From Aliarcobacter lanthieri (GTDB lineage: Bacteria; Campylobacterota; Campylobacteria; Campylobacterales; Arcobacteraceae): a stretch of 64,000 nt of DNA. Positions 17,523 to 26,220 of this stretch are shown here, one piece after another. The notes beneath the pieces are model-generated. The model did no database searches, had not been told where the DNA came from, and was given only the letters and a program-made list of their open reading frames with translations. How positions within the stretch are numbered: position 1 is the stretch's first letter; every line of letters starts with the position of its first letter. The position numbers and the translations under genes were made by a program. Where the stretch lies: the NCBI RefSeq assembly GCF_013201625.1, contig NZ_CP053839.1, positions 372,001 through 436,000 of the forward strand, in the 5' to 3' direction.

Positions 17523-19299
17523 TGTATTCTCCTTTTTCTAAATTCCAAGAACTAGCTTTTTCATAATTACTCCAAAGTTTGCTATAAACTCCTTCTTTTT
17601 CTAAAAGTTCATTATGGATTCCAATTTCATTTATTTTTCCATTATCAAAAACTATGATTTGATCTGAATTTTTAATAGTTGAAAGTCTATGAGCTATCAT
17701 AATAACAGTTTTATTTACAGTTAGATTTGCTAAAGCTTTTACTATTTCTTCTTCATTCTCTGGATCAGCAAAAGCTGTTGCTTCATCTAAAACAATAATT
17801 GGAGTATTTCTTAAAATGGCTCTTGCAATAGTAATTCTTTGTTTTTGTCCTCCTGATAAATTTGTACCTCTATCACCTGCTAGTGTTTCGTAAGCCTTTG
17901 GTAAACTTAAAATAAAATCATGAATTTGTGCAGCTTTTGCAGCTTTTATAATATCTTCTTTTGTTGCATTTAAATTTGCCATTTTTATATTATTATAAAT
18001 TGTATCTTGAAATAAAAAAGTATCTTGAAATACAAAAGATACAGTATCCATCAAAGTCTTATTGGTAAGTTCTTTTATATTAACTCCACCTATTTTTATA
18101 GTACCACTATTAACATCCCAAAATCTAGGGATTAGTTTTGCTACTGTACTTTTTCCTGCTCCACTAGGTCCTACAAGTGCAGTAACACTTCCTTGAATTA
18201 CTTTAAAATTTATATCTTTTAAAGCATAGTTTTCAACATTATCATATTTAAATGATACATTTTCAAACGCTATATCAAAATTATTTATAGTTTTTGGTTC
18301 TTTTGTTATTTCAAGTGATTGTATATTTAAAATTTCTTGAATTCTTATAGCTGAAGCTTGAGATTTTTTGATAAAATTATTTATCCACATAAGAGGCATC
18401 ATAGCATCTGCCATACCTGTACTTAAGAATAAAGCACTTATAAATGCAAATAACTCAACTGAAGAATAATTTAAAAGATATATTCCTGTGATAATGACTG
18501 CAATTAAAGTAGGTAATGGACTTAATATAATCATTCCTAGTTTTGCACTAAAAGCACTTACTTCCATCCAATGATTAAGATTCTCTTTGTAGTTTAATAA
18601 AGCACTATTATATCTTTTAAAAGAAGTTGTTCCATCATCAAAAGTTCTTACAACTGGCATTGCTTGTGCAAATTCAATAACAGCTTTATTTATATCACTT
18701 TGGCTTTGTTCATATTTTTGTCTTAAAACTTTTGAATCTCTCATAGCAAATGCCATAGTTATCCAACCTAGAATAAATACACAAAGTGTTGCTAGTGCAA
18801 ATCTATAATCAATTATTAAAAGGATTACTAAAGTTATAATAGGAGCAATAATACTTTTTGCAATCATAGGGGTACTATCTGCAACAAAAACATGTAAAGT
18901 TTTTACATCATCTTGCATAACTTTTTTTAGAGCACCTGAACCATTTGATATAATATATCCTAATGGAACTGTTGCTAAATGTTGAGATAAGTTAGTTCGT
19001 AATATTTGTTCTAAATGAAAAGCACCTAAATGTGATACCGTAAATGCTCCAGATCTTGATATAAACGCAATGATAATTAAAAGTGCTAATAAAAATATAG
19101 TATTGATTAAATTTAATTCCATTCCTAAAATCACTAATGGAGTATTAAGCAAGATATTTGTTAGAGCAAAAGATAGGAGCAATAGACTTGAAATCAAGCT
19201 TATTGCTCCTATACTTGCTAAAAACATAGCTACTCTAATTTTAAATTTAATAGGGGACATAATAGTCCATAGTCCAAACTTTGGTTTGTTTTGTTTCAT
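17515..19299 (-). CDS. YbtP-like ABC transporter, fused membrane and ATPase domains
   Basis: 594 residues. Membrane domain about 20-310; ATPase with Walker A GPSGAGKST, signature LSGGQKQRITIARA, and Walker B VLDEATAFADPENEEEI. The FADPENE wording after Walker B is the one seen in the YbtP/IrtA branch, whereas the partner has TSALD. It is the first gene of the ABC-ABC-MFS-MFS-mntP operon and follows receptor copy 2 after a 102-base gap that contains a strong hairpin. Import of the ligand of the FyuA-like receptors is the likely role. Confidence 0.85.
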   Translation of the reverse strand: MKQNKPKFGLWTIMSPIKFKIRVAMFLASIGAISLISSLLLLSFALTNILLNTPLVILGMELNLINTIFLLALLIIIAFISRSGAFTVSHLGAFHLEQILRTNLSQHLATVPLGYIISNGSGALKKVMQDDVKTLHVFVADSTPMIAKSIIAPIITLVILLIIDYRFALATLCVFILGWITMAFAMRDSKVLRQKYEQSQSDINKAVIEFAQAMPVVRTFDDGTTSFKRYNSALLNYKENLNHWMEVSAFSAKLGMIILSPLPTLIAVIITGIYLLNYSSVELFAFISALFLSTGMADAMMPLMWINNFIKKSQASAIRIQEILNIQSLEITKEPKTINNFDIAFENVSFKYDNVENYALKDINFKVIQGSVTALVGPSGAGKSTVAKLIPRFWDVNSGTIKIGGVNIKELTNKTLMDTVSFVFQDTFLFQDTIYNNIKMANLNATKEDIIKAAKAAQIHDFILSLPKAYETLAGDRGTNLSGGQKQRITIARAILRNTPIIVLDEATAFADPENEEEIVKALANLTVNKTVIMIAHRLSTIKNSDQIIVFDNGKINEIGIHNELLEKEGVYSKLWSNYEKASSWNLEKGEYND

Positions 19300-19335
19300 A
19301 ATAAAATTCCTATAGGGTTTTAAGATAGAAGTTTA

Positions 19336-19364
19336 TAGCTATTGATAAGATTTATCAATAGCTA
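19336..19364 (-). terminator. Hairpin between receptor copy 2 and the ABC operon (attenuator-like)
   Basis: A perfect 13-base stem (TAGCTATTGATAA 19336-19348 with its complement 19352-19364) and a three-base loop. On the minus strand it is followed by TAAACTTCTATC, not a U run, so it is a weak terminator. It could lower read-through from the receptor into the ABC genes or protect the receptor mRNA end. Confidence 0.5.
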
Positions 19365-19401
19365 CTTTACTTTAAAAGGATTATTTTTTATTTAATAAGT
19401 A

Positions 19402-21519
19402 TTAAAACTTATAAATTGCCCCAATTCCAAATCTTCTTGGTTCATTAAATGCAACCCAAGATGAACCATTTTTTGATAGATATGAAGTTATATAATCTTC
19501 ATTTGTAATATTTGTTATATAACCATATAAATCCCATGTTCCTATTTTATATCCTATTTTAGCATTTGCTGTTATTCCACCATCTGCTTGAATTAATCTG
19601 TCATTATTTGCACCATCTATAAAAGTTGTTTTACCTATCGCATTTAAATCAACTCTACCATAAATTCCACTATTAGCTAAATATGAAATTCCAAAATTTG
19701 CTGTATATTGAGGAGAATATTCTATATTTTCTCCATTATATGTTCTATTTCCATTATCATATTCATCATATTTTGCTTTTATTATCCCTAAACTTCCAAA
19801 AATACTTAAGTTATCAGAGAAGAAGTATGTTCCATCTATCTCTATTCCTTGTGAATGAGCTTTTTTTGCATTCCCAGTAGCAAATATATTACTTCCCATT
19901 AATTGTTTATAAACATGAATATCTTCTATATTCATTCTAAAAATACTTGTATTTAAAGCAAAACTATCACCTATATATTTTGCTCCAATTTCATAATTTA
20001 ATGATTTTTGAGGTTCAAAACTATTTTCTGAACTTTTATCACTTGATGGATAGTAGTTAAATCCTCCAGGCATATATCCTTTTGAAATAGAGATATAAGT
20101 TTTTAAATTATCATTGACTTTATATGACAGAGCAGCTTTTGGAAGAAAAGTATTCCAAGATTTTTTATCAACATAATGTATATCAGGGAATTGCATACCT
20201 GCAAAGCTTGATTTAGCTAGTGTATCAATATCTTTTTTAACTTTTTGATATCTTCCTCCTAAAGTTAATTCAAAATCATTACCTAAAGGAATCATTGTTT
20301 GCCCAAATATAGCATAAGTATTACTATTCATTGTAGAATAAGCATTTCCCATAAATACACCAGCTCCCATCCCGCTGCTAGTCATATCAGACCATTGTTG
20401 CCCTCCATAAGGACCTTGATCCCTTTTTTCTTTATCCAAATATAGCCCTGTTACCCATTTGATATCTTGATTCTTACTAGATAATTTTAACTCTTGAGTC
20501 CAAGTATCTGTATTTGTGTAGTTGAATTGTTTTAAACCATCATTTAAATTATTTGATCTATTATCGGCATCAAACTCTGATGCTAAATCAAATTTTTTAT
20601 GAGTTGTAGTCGAATCAATTTTAAATTTATCAAGTTCATAAAATAGTTGTAAGGCTTGTGATTTTGCTTTTGATTTAGTAAAAGTTGGTACATCAAAACT
20701 TACATTTTTTGCATCATTTCTTTTTAAACTATTTATATCAAGGTTAGGATCACTACTAAATCCATCCATAAAATAGTTTTTTGAATAGTTATCTGTAACA
20801 GTTAATCTTGTAGATAATTCGTCGGTTGGTTTATATAGTAAAAATGCACTTGATTTTCTATTGTTTTTTTCATTAGCATGTTTTTTCATATTAGGATAAT
20901 GATTTGTAATCCAACCATCACTATGATCAAATGAACCATTAATTCCTGCAAATAATTTATTATCTATTATTGCTCCACTTGTATTTAGTCTAGTATGGTA
21001 TGTATTGTCATTTCCATATTCTGCACCTAAAGTTCCAGACCAATCATTTTTAGGATTTTTTGTAACTATATTTATAACAGCACCTATTGCATCTTTTCCA
21101 TAAAGTGTACCTTGAGGTCCTCTTAGTACTTCTACTTGTTCCACATCTACTAAACTTGGATCATAATCATATCTATCATAATAGGGAACTCCATCTATAT
21201 ATACAACAACTGGATTACTATTTGTAAAAACAGAAGCATTTAATCCTCTAAATGAAACATTGTTTCCCATTCCAGTATTTCCCATAATATTCATATTTGG
21301 AACTTCTTTGATTATCTCTTGTATTTTTCTAATACCTTTTTGCTCAATTGTTTCTTCATCAATAACAGAAATACTTTGAGGAACATCTTGGATATTTTCT
21401 TCCATTTTATTTGCACTAACTGTTACTTCATCTAGTTTTGTTGTTTGAGTATCATTTGCAAATAGTATCAATGAACTTGCAAATAAAGACACAAAGATAA
21501 TTTTTCTCTTTTTTAACAT
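19402..21519 (-). CDS. FyuA-like TonB-dependent siderophore receptor (copy 2)
   Basis: 705 residues with signal peptide (about 1-21), TonB box region TTKLDEVTVSANK, and plug motifs ENIQDVPQSISVID, IIKEVPNMNIMG, FRGLNAS, VVVYIDGVPYYD, VEQVEVLRGPQGTLYGKDAIGAVINIVTKNP. The barrel ends RRFGIGAIYKF. It shares length and much of its plug with copy 3 (22625-24742), pointing to duplication followed by barrel divergence. It is divergent from an AraC regulator at 21632 and lies upstream of the YbtPQ-like ABC genes on the same strand. Its ligand is probably different from that of copy 3, since each has its own regulator. Confidence 0.9.
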   Translation of the reverse strand: MLKKRKIIFVSLFASSLILFANDTQTTKLDEVTVSANKMEENIQDVPQSISVIDEETIEQKGIRKIQEIIKEVPNMNIMGNTGMGNNVSFRGLNASVFTNSNPVVVYIDGVPYYDRYDYDPSLVDVEQVEVLRGPQGTLYGKDAIGAVINIVTKNPKNDWSGTLGAEYGNDNTYHTRLNTSGAIIDNKLFAGINGSFDHSDGWITNHYPNMKKHANEKNNRKSSAFLLYKPTDELSTRLTVTDNYSKNYFMDGFSSDPNLDINSLKRNDAKNVSFDVPTFTKSKAKSQALQLFYELDKFKIDSTTTHKKFDLASEFDADNRSNNLNDGLKQFNYTNTDTWTQELKLSSKNQDIKWVTGLYLDKEKRDQGPYGGQQWSDMTSSGMGAGVFMGNAYSTMNSNTYAIFGQTMIPLGNDFELTLGGRYQKVKKDIDTLAKSSFAGMQFPDIHYVDKKSWNTFLPKAALSYKVNDNLKTYISISKGYMPGGFNYYPSSDKSSENSFEPQKSLNYEIGAKYIGDSFALNTSIFRMNIEDIHVYKQLMGSNIFATGNAKKAHSQGIEIDGTYFFSDNLSIFGSLGIIKAKYDEYDNGNRTYNGENIEYSPQYTANFGISYLANSGIYGRVDLNAIGKTTFIDGANNDRLIQADGGITANAKIGYKIGTWDLYGYITNITNEDYITSYLSKNGSSWVAFNEPRRFGIGAIYKF

Positions 21520-21561
21520 CTTTAACCCTTTTAATATAATTTAATTTATATTGAATTATAA

Positions 21562-21576
21562 TGATAAGTATTATTG
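21562..21576. promoter_or_regulatory. Possible Fur box between receptor copy 2 and its AraC regulator
   Basis: TGATAAG-T-ATTATTG agrees with the Fur 7-1-7 pattern TGATAAT-n-ATTATCA at 11 of 14 positions and sits within ATAATGATAAGTATTAT in the divergent promoter region, 43 bases ahead of the receptor start. Iron repression of a siderophore receptor is the expected logic. Confidence 0.45.
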
Positions 21577-21631
21577 AGTTCAAGAAAAAATATAATATTT
21601 TTGGATTCTTTTAAAATATAAAAGGATAAAA

Positions 21632-22615
21632 ATGTCGCAAAACTTTAATTTAAAAGATATTAGTGAATTCATAAATTATTCTTCAACAAATGAAGATTTT
21701 AAAATTAATTTACCAGATAATTTTGGTTCAATGAGTTGTAATAAAGAGATTATCAATGAAGATATATGTATATTTAAAACAAAAGCCCAAGCAAATAAAA
21801 ATTTTTCAATTGAACATGAAACTAAAAAAGTTGATAGTTTACTAATAAATATAATACTTGAAGGAAAGATTAAATATCAAACAGATTATTTTGATAAAGT
21901 AGGGATTTTTAAAACAAATGACACATATATTCAATATCTTGATGAAAGTTGTTCTAAAACATCTTTAGATAAAGATGATTTCTCTAAAGGATTAGGCATA
22001 TTTATAAAAAATAGTTTTTTAGAAAAACATCTTTCATCTTATAAGTTTTTAATTGAAGAATTTAAAAATCCTAAAAATAATAGTTACTCAAATTTTATTC
22101 ATAAAACAGAAACAAATATAAATATAAAATTAGCAAATGAACTTTTTAATTCTCCATTTACAAATGAATTACATAATATATATCTACAAAGTAAAGTTTT
22201 AGAGATAATTTATAATGAATTTAATGAAATAAAAAATTGTATTTGTAAAAATGAATGTAGTTGTGAGAAAATAAAACTATCAAATGATGATATAGAAGCT
22301 TTATATAAAGCAAGAGATATAATACTTTTAACTCATGATTTTCCAGATTTACCATCACTTGCAAGAAGAGTTGCTATTAATGAATTTAAATTAAAATTTG
22401 GATTTAGAAAACTCTTTAATACAACAGTTGGACAAATGATTTTAGAAAGAAAAATGATTTATGCAAAACAACTTCTAGAAACTAGTGAATATTCTGTTTC
22501 CGAAGTTGCTTTTTATGTAGGCTATAAATATCAGCAAAGTTTTTCAAATGCATTTTTTCAGTTTTTTGGTATTCGCCCCAAAGATATTATGAAAAAGAGA
22601 AACTATTACTATTAA
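21632..22615 (+). CDS. AraC-family regulator with Cys cluster, partner of receptor copy 2
   Basis: 327 residues. C-terminal AraC domain (about 225-325): LPSLARRVAINEFKLKFGFRK, and SEVAFYVGYKYQQSFSNAF then GIRPKDIMKK. Just before it, residues 203-211 read CICKNECSC, a Cx1Cx3Cx1C cluster absent from the other two AraC proteins of this window and not a usual feature of YbtA/PchR. It could bind iron or another metal, or act as a redox switch, and so pair siderophore sensing with metal status. Divergent from the receptor at 19402-21519. Start ATG follows AAAAGGATAAAA. Confidence 0.87.
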   Translation: MSQNFNLKDISEFINYSSTNEDFKINLPDNFGSMSCNKEIINEDICIFKTKAQANKNFSIEHETKKVDSLLINIILEGKIKYQTDYFDKVGIFKTNDTYIQYLDESCSKTSLDKDDFSKGLGIFIKNSFLEKHLSSYKFLIEEFKNPKNNSYSNFIHKTETNINIKLANELFNSPFTNELHNIYLQSKVLEIIYNEFNEIKNCICKNECSCEKIKLSNDDIEALYKARDIILLTHDFPDLPSLARRVAINEFKLKFGFRKLFNTTVGQMILERKMIYAKQLLETSEYSVSEVAFYVGYKYQQSFSNAFFQFFGIRPKDIMKKRNYYY

Positions 22616-22642
22616 AATATCTTTTTAAAAAGAGTATTTTAA
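22612..22642. terminator. Bidirectional terminator between AraC 2 and receptor copy 3
   Basis: An AT-rich near-perfect stem (TTAAAATATCTTTTT facing AAAAAGAGTATTTTAA) spans both convergent stop codons (TAA 22613-22615 and TTA 22625-22627). It can serve both strands, although no long U run follows. Confidence 0.6.
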
Positions 22643-24742
22643 TCCAACGCCTATAAACCTTCCTTTTCCATAAGTTAGTTGTCTAAATTCAGCCATCTCT
22701 TCAAGAGCAACAATGTAGCTTTCATCTGTAATATTTTTAACATAAGTATATACATCAAAATCATCAAATAAATAACCAATTTTTGCATTTGCAATAGTAT
22801 AAGAGTCTTGTTTTAAACTATTTTGTGCATTAAAATACATTTCACCTTGATTTCTTATATCAAATCTACCATAAAATCCATTATCACCATAATATGAAAC
22901 TCCAAAATTTGCTGAATGAGAAGGCGTTCTTTCTATTTTATTGTTTTTATTGTTATTGTCACTTGCATCAATAAAATTTGAGTAAGTTGCTTTCATTATA
23001 CCAATAGAAGTGTCTACTCTCCAATTATTATTTATATTGTAAGCTAGTTCCAATTCTACTCCTTTAGAATCAGCTTTTCCAGCATTTGAAGTGTACATCA
23101 TACCAGTTGTTTTATCAGTGCTATAAACATGAATATCTTTTATATCTAAATAAAATAAAGAAGTAGCTAATACAAGTTTATCATCTAAAAATGAACCTTT
23201 AAATCCTACTTCATAGTTCATTGATGTTTGAGCATCAAATCTATTATCTTCTTCACTTCCAGAAGAAGCATAATTATTATAACCTCCTGGAAGATAACCT
23301 TTTGAAGCAGTCATATAAGTTGTTAGTTTATTATCAAATTTTTTTGAAATAGCAACTTTTGGTAAAAAACTATTCCAAGTGTGTTCTTCATCAAATTGGA
23401 AAATCGGATTGGTTGATACATTTATAGGATTGTAATAATAATCTAAGTTCATCTCTTTTTTTATTTTTTGGTATCTTCCACCTAGAGTTAATTCATAACT
23501 TTCCCAAAAAGGGATAATTACTTGCCCAAAAGCTGCATAAGTAGAACTATCTGCTTGTGATACAGAGTTAAATTTTACTCCAACTCCAGCACCAAATGGA
23601 TCTCCTAATAAATACCCTGGATATTCATTACCATAATTGTCAAAATCAAAACTATCTTTTTCAAAATATATTCCAGTAATGTATTTAAATAGATTATTCT
23701 CACCAGTTAGTCTGATTTCTTGAGAAAAATTTTTAGATTTTGCATCTTGAAACATAGACATCCCATCATAATTTGGATTATTTCCTAAATCAACATCCCA
23801 TGTTCCATCTATGTCCATATTTTTATTTGCTGTTATTGATGTCAAAGAGTTATTATCATCAAAAGAGTATTCCATTTTTAGTGATTGGGCATTTGATTTA
23901 TTTTTTATATAAGTATCAGTTTCGTAATTTACATCTTTAAAATCTTTTCTTTTAAAATCGTTTATGTTTTGTGTTTGATTAACAGCTCCACCTTCAAAAC
24001 CATATTTATAATCTTTGTCATTAAAAATATTTAAAGCCATAGTAAAATTATCTGTGGCTTTAAAAGTTAAGTTTGCATTTAACTGATGAAACTCTTTTCT
24101 TGTAGAATCTTTGTTTTGATTTGGATTATGATTTGTTTGCCAACCATCATCTTTCCCAATTTTTCCATTTATTCCTAGAAAAAGTTTATCAGCAATTACT
24201 GCTCCATTTGCATTAAAAGTTGTTTGCATAAAGTTATCTGTACCATATTCTGCTCCAATATGTCCATTTAACTCATTTTTATGTTTTTTTGTGATGATAT
24301 TTATAACTCCACCAATACTATCTTTTCCATATAATGCACCTTGAGGTCCTCGTAAAATCTCAACTTGCTGTGCATTTTGTAAAGATACATCAAAACCATA
24401 AACACTACTATGTGGAACACCATCTATATAAATAACAACTGGATTATTATTTGTAAAAACAGAAGTATTTATACCTCTAAAATTAACTCTTTCAGAATAC
24501 ATATATGTTGAAGATAGATTTGGTATTTTTTCAATAATATCAGGAATACTTTTTATACTATTTTCCTCAATATCATTTTCACTAACAACACTTATACTTT
24601 GTGGAACATCTTGGATATTCTCTTCTATTTTATTTGCACTTACTTTTATCTCATCTAAAGTAGTAGTTTTTGAATCATTTGCTAAACATATTTGACTAGC
24701 AATAAGTGAAATAACTGTAAATTTTGATAATGTTTTATACAT
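22625..24742 (-). CDS. FyuA-like TonB-dependent siderophore receptor (copy 3)
   Basis: 705 residues, the same length as copy 2. Signal peptide about 1-21; TonB box region TTTLDEIKVSANK; plug motifs ENIQDVPQSISVVS, IIEKIPNLSS, FRGINTSVFTNNNPVVIYID, QQVEILRGPQGALYGKDSIGGVINIITKK. The barrel ends RFIGVGLKYSF. Plug and TonB region are close to copy 2, while the barrel loops differ, as expected for paralogues with different ligands. Divergent from the AraC gene at 24860. Confidence 0.9.
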   Translation of the reverse strand: MYKTLSKFTVISLIASQICLANDSKTTTLDEIKVSANKIEENIQDVPQSISVVSENDIEENSIKSIPDIIEKIPNLSSTYMYSERVNFRGINTSVFTNNNPVVIYIDGVPHSSVYGFDVSLQNAQQVEILRGPQGALYGKDSIGGVINIITKKHKNELNGHIGAEYGTDNFMQTTFNANGAVIADKLFLGINGKIGKDDGWQTNHNPNQNKDSTRKEFHQLNANLTFKATDNFTMALNIFNDKDYKYGFEGGAVNQTQNINDFKRKDFKDVNYETDTYIKNKSNAQSLKMEYSFDDNNSLTSITANKNMDIDGTWDVDLGNNPNYDGMSMFQDAKSKNFSQEIRLTGENNLFKYITGIYFEKDSFDFDNYGNEYPGYLLGDPFGAGVGVKFNSVSQADSSTYAAFGQVIIPFWESYELTLGGRYQKIKKEMNLDYYYNPINVSTNPIFQFDEEHTWNSFLPKVAISKKFDNKLTTYMTASKGYLPGGYNNYASSGSEEDNRFDAQTSMNYEVGFKGSFLDDKLVLATSLFYLDIKDIHVYSTDKTTGMMYTSNAGKADSKGVELELAYNINNNWRVDTSIGIMKATYSNFIDASDNNNKNNKIERTPSHSANFGVSYYGDNGFYGRFDIRNQGEMYFNAQNSLKQDSYTIANAKIGYLFDDFDVYTYVKNITDESYIVALEEMAEFRQLTYGKGRFIGVGLKYSF

Positions 24743-24785
24743 TTTTACTTCCTAACTTTTATTTAAAAAATATTATAATCAATAC

Positions 24786-24847
24786 TTAGTATTATTAACA
24801 ACGATTTTTTTAATTTATTAGTATTAGTTTTTATTCTAGTAGTATTT
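24786..24847 (+). promoter_or_regulatory. Repeated TAGTATT elements, probable AraC-type operator
   Basis: TTAGTATTA occurs at 24786-24794 and 24818-24826, and a third related copy GTAGTATTT at 24839-24847. The last two are 21 bases apart, the same spacing as the repeats before AraC 1. The first copy lies inside a perfect palindrome AATACTTAGTATT (24781-24793) that could also be a metal-regulator site. All lie in the 117-base divergent region between receptor copy 3 and AraC 3. Confidence 0.5.
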
Positions 24848-24859
24848 TAAAGGATATAT

Positions 24860-25813
24860 ATGTCTTCAAATGAAACAATTTTTCAATTTTGTGATAATCA
24901 AAGTAAAATGATTTTTCCATTAGATAAAATTGAAACAAATATTTATAATAAAAAAGTAGTTGATTCAGTCTATTTTATAAAAGCAAATTTATATTTACAA
25001 GATGATGTTATTGTGCAATCAAGTTCAAAGGTTGATGGAATATTATTAGATTTTAATCTTATAGGAAATGTAAGTTATAAATCAAAAATACATAATTATG
25101 GATTTTCAACAACTAATAACAAAACTGATATAGAACTAATAAAAGAAGAAAATACAGAATCAAAAGCAAAAAAAGGGGAAGTAAATAAAATATCATTGAT
25201 TGTAAAAAAAGATTTTTTATCTAATAACTTACCATTAAATAAGAAAAGTGAATATATATTAAATTCTTTAGAAAAAAATAGTTGTCAAGAGCTTCTAAAA
25301 AGTAAATCTACAAATTTTTTAACAAATAAGATTTTAAATCAACTTTATAATTGTGATATGTATGATGGAAATTTAGGAGATATTTTTTTACAATCAAAAG
25401 CTTTAGAATTACTTTACTATGAATTCTCAGAGTTGTTTAAAGATGAAAAAGTAGTTAAAAATAATATTGTAAAATTTGATGAAAAGGATATCCAAGCTTT
25501 ATATAAGGCAAAAGAGTTGATTTTATCTTTAGGAGAAGATTATACTATATCAACTTTATCTAAAAAAGTTGCACTTAATGAATTTAAATTAAAAACAGGA
25601 TTTAAAAAATATTTTAATACAAGCCCTGGAAACTTGCTAATTGAACAAAAAATGCTAAAAGCAAAAGAGTTGCTTGAAAGAGGAGATTATAATATCAATG
25701 AAGTTTCAAATATACTTGGATATAAATATCAACAAAGTTTTACTGCTACATTTACAAAATATTTTGGGTTTAATCCAAAATATATTATGAAAATAAATAG
25801 ATATTACTACTAA
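24860..25813 (+). CDS. AraC-family regulator, partner of receptor copy 3
   Basis: 317 residues. C-terminal AraC domain (about 215-312): ISTLSKKVALNEFKLKTGFKK, and INEVSNILGYKYQQSFTATF then GFNPKYIMK. It is most like AraC 2: both have the ALNEFKLK/AINEFKLK helix, GYKYQQSF, and a C-terminal tail ending YYY. This agrees with duplication of a receptor-regulator cassette. It lacks the Cys cluster of AraC 2. Expected to activate the divergent receptor when its siderophore is inside the cell. Confidence 0.87.
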   Translation: MSSNETIFQFCDNQSKMIFPLDKIETNIYNKKVVDSVYFIKANLYLQDDVIVQSSSKVDGILLDFNLIGNVSYKSKIHNYGFSTTNNKTDIELIKEENTESKAKKGEVNKISLIVKKDFLSNNLPLNKKSEYILNSLEKNSCQELLKSKSTNFLTNKILNQLYNCDMYDGNLGDIFLQSKALELLYYEFSELFKDEKVVKNNIVKFDEKDIQALYKAKELILSLGEDYTISTLSKKVALNEFKLKTGFKKYFNTSPGNLLIEQKMLKAKELLERGDYNINEVSNILGYKYQQSFTATFTKYFGFNPKYIMKINRYYY

Positions 25814-25872
25814 TATATAAATAAAAAATTTATATTATAGATAGAATTTTTTTTTAAGTTTTAATATTATAC

Positions 25873-25890
25873 TATACCCCCTATGGTATA
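25873..25890. promoter_or_regulatory. CsoR/FrmR/RcnR-type operator
   Basis: TATACCCCCTATGGTATA: inverted TATACC/GGTATA arms around a C-run, the typical shape of operators of DUF156 repressors (A/T-rich arms, central C or G tract). It lies 22 bases before the repressor ATG at 25913, which implies autoregulation. C-runs are rare in this AT-rich window, adding weight. Confidence 0.72.
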
Positions 25891-25912
25891 TAAAATACTA
25901 AAAAGGATTAAA

Positions 25913-26212
25913 ATGGCATATTGTTGTGATGTAGAAAGAAAAAAACTACAAAATAGAATAAATAGGATTCATGGGCAAATTCATTCCCTAAAAAATAAAT
26001 TCAATGATGAAAAGTTTCATTTAGATTCAGATCCTTATGAGACAATTCGACAGCTAACAGCAATAAAAGGAGCAGTTACTGGAATGATTGCTTCTTATGT
26101 AGAGCATTATGCAAAAGGACATATGATTGAACAAATAAAAAATGGAAGTCAAGCTGATGCAGAAGCCCAAATAGATAATTTACTTGAAATTATAAAAGTA
26201 TATGGAAAATAG
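25913..26212 (+). CDS. CsoR/RcnR/FrmR-family (DUF156) metal-sensing repressor, DmeR-like
   Basis: 99 residues, all-helical tetrameric repressor of the DUF156 family: NRINRIHGQIHSLKN in helix 1, RQLTAIKGAVTGMIASYVEHY in helix 2. The helix 2 His (H65) is kept, but the usual Cys six residues before the conserved Gln is Pro (P41). Instead the N-terminus has CC (C4, C5) and helix 1 has H20 and H24. The metal site must therefore differ from classic CsoR (Cys-His-Cys) and RcnR. The start at ATG 25913 is chosen over ATG 25883, because the latter lies in the operator and 25913 has AAAAGG seven bases ahead. It precedes a CDF exporter by eight bases, as in dmeRF nickel/cobalt operons. Confidence 0.85.
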   Translation: MAYCCDVERKKLQNRINRIHGQIHSLKNKFNDEKFHLDSDPYETIRQLTAIKGAVTGMIASYVEHYAKGHMIEQIKNGSQADAEAQIDNLLEIIKVYGK

Positions 26213-26220
26213 GAAAAAAT

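Noticed and set aside
25883..25912. Upstream ATG giving a 109-residue form of the DUF156 repressor
   Set aside because: It lies inside the operator palindrome and has no ribosome site; ATG 25913 has AAAAGG and gives the normal family start.
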